Shown piece after piece: positions 21,816 through 22,435 of a stretch of DNA of 22,435 nt. Below the pieces are notes generated by a model. That model ran no database searches and was not told the origin of the DNA. It saw only the letters and a list, made by a program, of their open reading frames with translations. Source of the DNA: Scatosoma sp045652785 (GTDB lineage Bacteria; Bacillota; Clostridia; Christensenellales; Borkfalkiaceae). The stretch spans positions 1 through 22,435 of the forward strand of contig JAZOLF010000138.1 of NCBI GenBank assembly GCA_045652785.1, read 5' to 3'. The number at the start of each line of letters is the position of its first letter. Position 1 is the stretch's first letter. A program made the translations under genes and the position numbers.

Positions 21816-22435
21816 ATGGCAAAGAATGATTATAAAAACGTGGAAAAAGTAAGAGAACTGTTGGGCGATCAGCAATTAGGCGGTTTGCGCAAGCGTCTTT
21901 CTTCCACCGAAAAGAGTTTAAATGATATTCTGAAAAAATTGAACGCTTTGGAAGCGCAAAAGGCAGAACGCGAAGCGGCTGCGGCGGCAGAACAAGCGGC
22001 AAAGGCAGCGGAAGAAGCGGCGAAAGCGGCGGCTCTCGTTCAGGAACCCGTAGTGGAAACGCCTGTTGCAGAACAACCTGCAAAGAAAGCAAAGAAGAAA
22101 GCGGAACTCGTGGAAGAAGTGAAGACGGAAGGAACGCAAGCACCTGTTGAAGTGCCTGCGGTAGAAACCGTTGCGCCTGTCGAAACGCCTGCTCCTGAGG
22201 CGGCGAAAGAAGAAGCGCCCGCTCCTAAGGCGGAAACGACCTACGTACCCGCTGAACCTGCAAAACCTGCTGCACCCAGAGCGCCCCGTTATTTCCGTAA
22301 CGGTCAAGTGCAAGGCGAATACGTGGCAAAACCTGGTGCGGAAAGCGCGCCTACGTCCACTTACCGTCCTGCTCGTTCGCAGGGGGATAGAACGCACGCT
22401 CCGCGCGGCGAAAGACCGAATACGCAGGGGGCAGG
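21816..22435 (+). CDS. infB: Translation initiation factor IF-2, N-terminal part (runs off the window)
   Basis: The frame is open from 21816 to the window end: 206 codons and no stop. The start MAKNDYKNVEK leads into a charged coiled coil (about 20-60), then a low-complexity region rich in Ala, Glu, Pro and Lys, and finally a Arg/Pro/Gly-rich stretch. Such disordered N-termini are typical of IF-2, and the position after ylxQ is that of infB. The GTPase domains lie beyond the window, and I do not see the usual short IF2_N domain at the very start. GGAGG (21796-21800) is 15 bases from the ATG, but 6 bases from an in-frame CTG at 21807, so a non-AUG start is possible. Confidence 0.82.
   Translation, partial: MAKNDYKNVEKVRELLGDQQLGGLRKRLSSTEKSLNDILKKLNALEAQKAEREAAAAAEQAAKAAEEAAKAAALVQEPVVETPVAEQPAKKAKKKAELVEEVKTEGTQAPVEVPAVETVAPVETPAPEAAKEEAPAPKAETTYVPAEPAKPAAPRAPRYFRNGQVQGEYVAKPGAESAPTSTYRPARSQGDRTHAPRGERPNTQGA

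Noticed and set aside
1..22435. tRNA, rRNA, CRISPR arrays, insertion sequences, phage or defence genes
   Set aside because: No repeats with spacers, transposase motifs, terminal inverted repeats or structured tRNA-like sequences were found by reading; all large open stretches are accounted for by housekeeping genes.

Overview
The window reads as chromosomal housekeeping DNA from a member of the Bacillota (Firmicutes), most likely an anaerobic, probably uncultured Clostridia-like bacterium. The evidence is gene order: pepP-efp, dgt-dnaG-rpoD-trmK-nif3, rsmD-coaD and ispG-polC-rimP-nusA-ylxR-ylxQ-infB are all arrangements typical of that phylum. Shine-Dalgarno sites are strong (AAGGAG or G-runs), and sigma-A type promoters are recognisable. 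I cannot assign a genus. I saw no tRNA, rRNA, CRISPR array, insertion sequence or prophage gene. Codon use looks uniform, and TAA and TGA both end many genes, so the genetic code looks standard.

Layout. 1-1896 (+): 3' end of an Xaa-Pro aminopeptidase, elongation factor P, D-aminoacyl-tRNA deacylase and a small P-loop kinase, closed by a bidirectional terminator. 1944-2794: a divergent pair, a small lipoprotein (-) and an XRE-family repressor (+), whose shared intergenic region holds two inverted repeats and a near-perfect promoter. 3019-10245 (+): dgt, dnaG, rpoD, trmK, a Nif3-family protein, a coiled-coil zinc-ribbon protein and alanine racemase. 10279-16308 (+): an unrecognised membrane protein, rsmD, coaD, DAHP synthase, prephenate dehydratase, a patatin-like hydrolase and rarA. 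16370-19483 (+): nrdR, ispG and a PolC-derived protein. 19528-22435 (+): a promoter and leader hairpin, then rimP, nusA, ylxR, ylxQ and the start of infB, cut by the window edge.

Two items stand out. First, the gene in the normal polC position encodes only 524 residues. It keeps the PolC N-terminal region, the OB domain and an intact DEDDh proofreading exonuclease, but it has no PHP domain and no polymerase. Because the PHP half that normally lies between OB and exonuclease is also missing, a simple premature stop does not explain it. It looks like a stand-alone proofreading protein, and its linker carries a possible sliding-clamp-binding motif. Second, the primary sigma factor gene has an in-frame TAA between region 3 and the segment leading into region 4, with the same reading frame continuing perfectly conserved on the far side. 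Sequence error, nonsense mutation, readthrough and a split sigma factor cannot be told apart from the sequence alone.

Functionally the window covers translation (EF-P, Dtd, RsmD, TrmK, RimP, YlxQ, IF-2), transcription (sigma-A, NusA), replication and its control (DnaG, RarA, the PolC-like exonuclease, Dgt, NrdR), and cofactor, cell-wall, isoprenoid and aromatic amino acid synthesis (CoaD, Alr, IspG, DAHP synthase, PheA).
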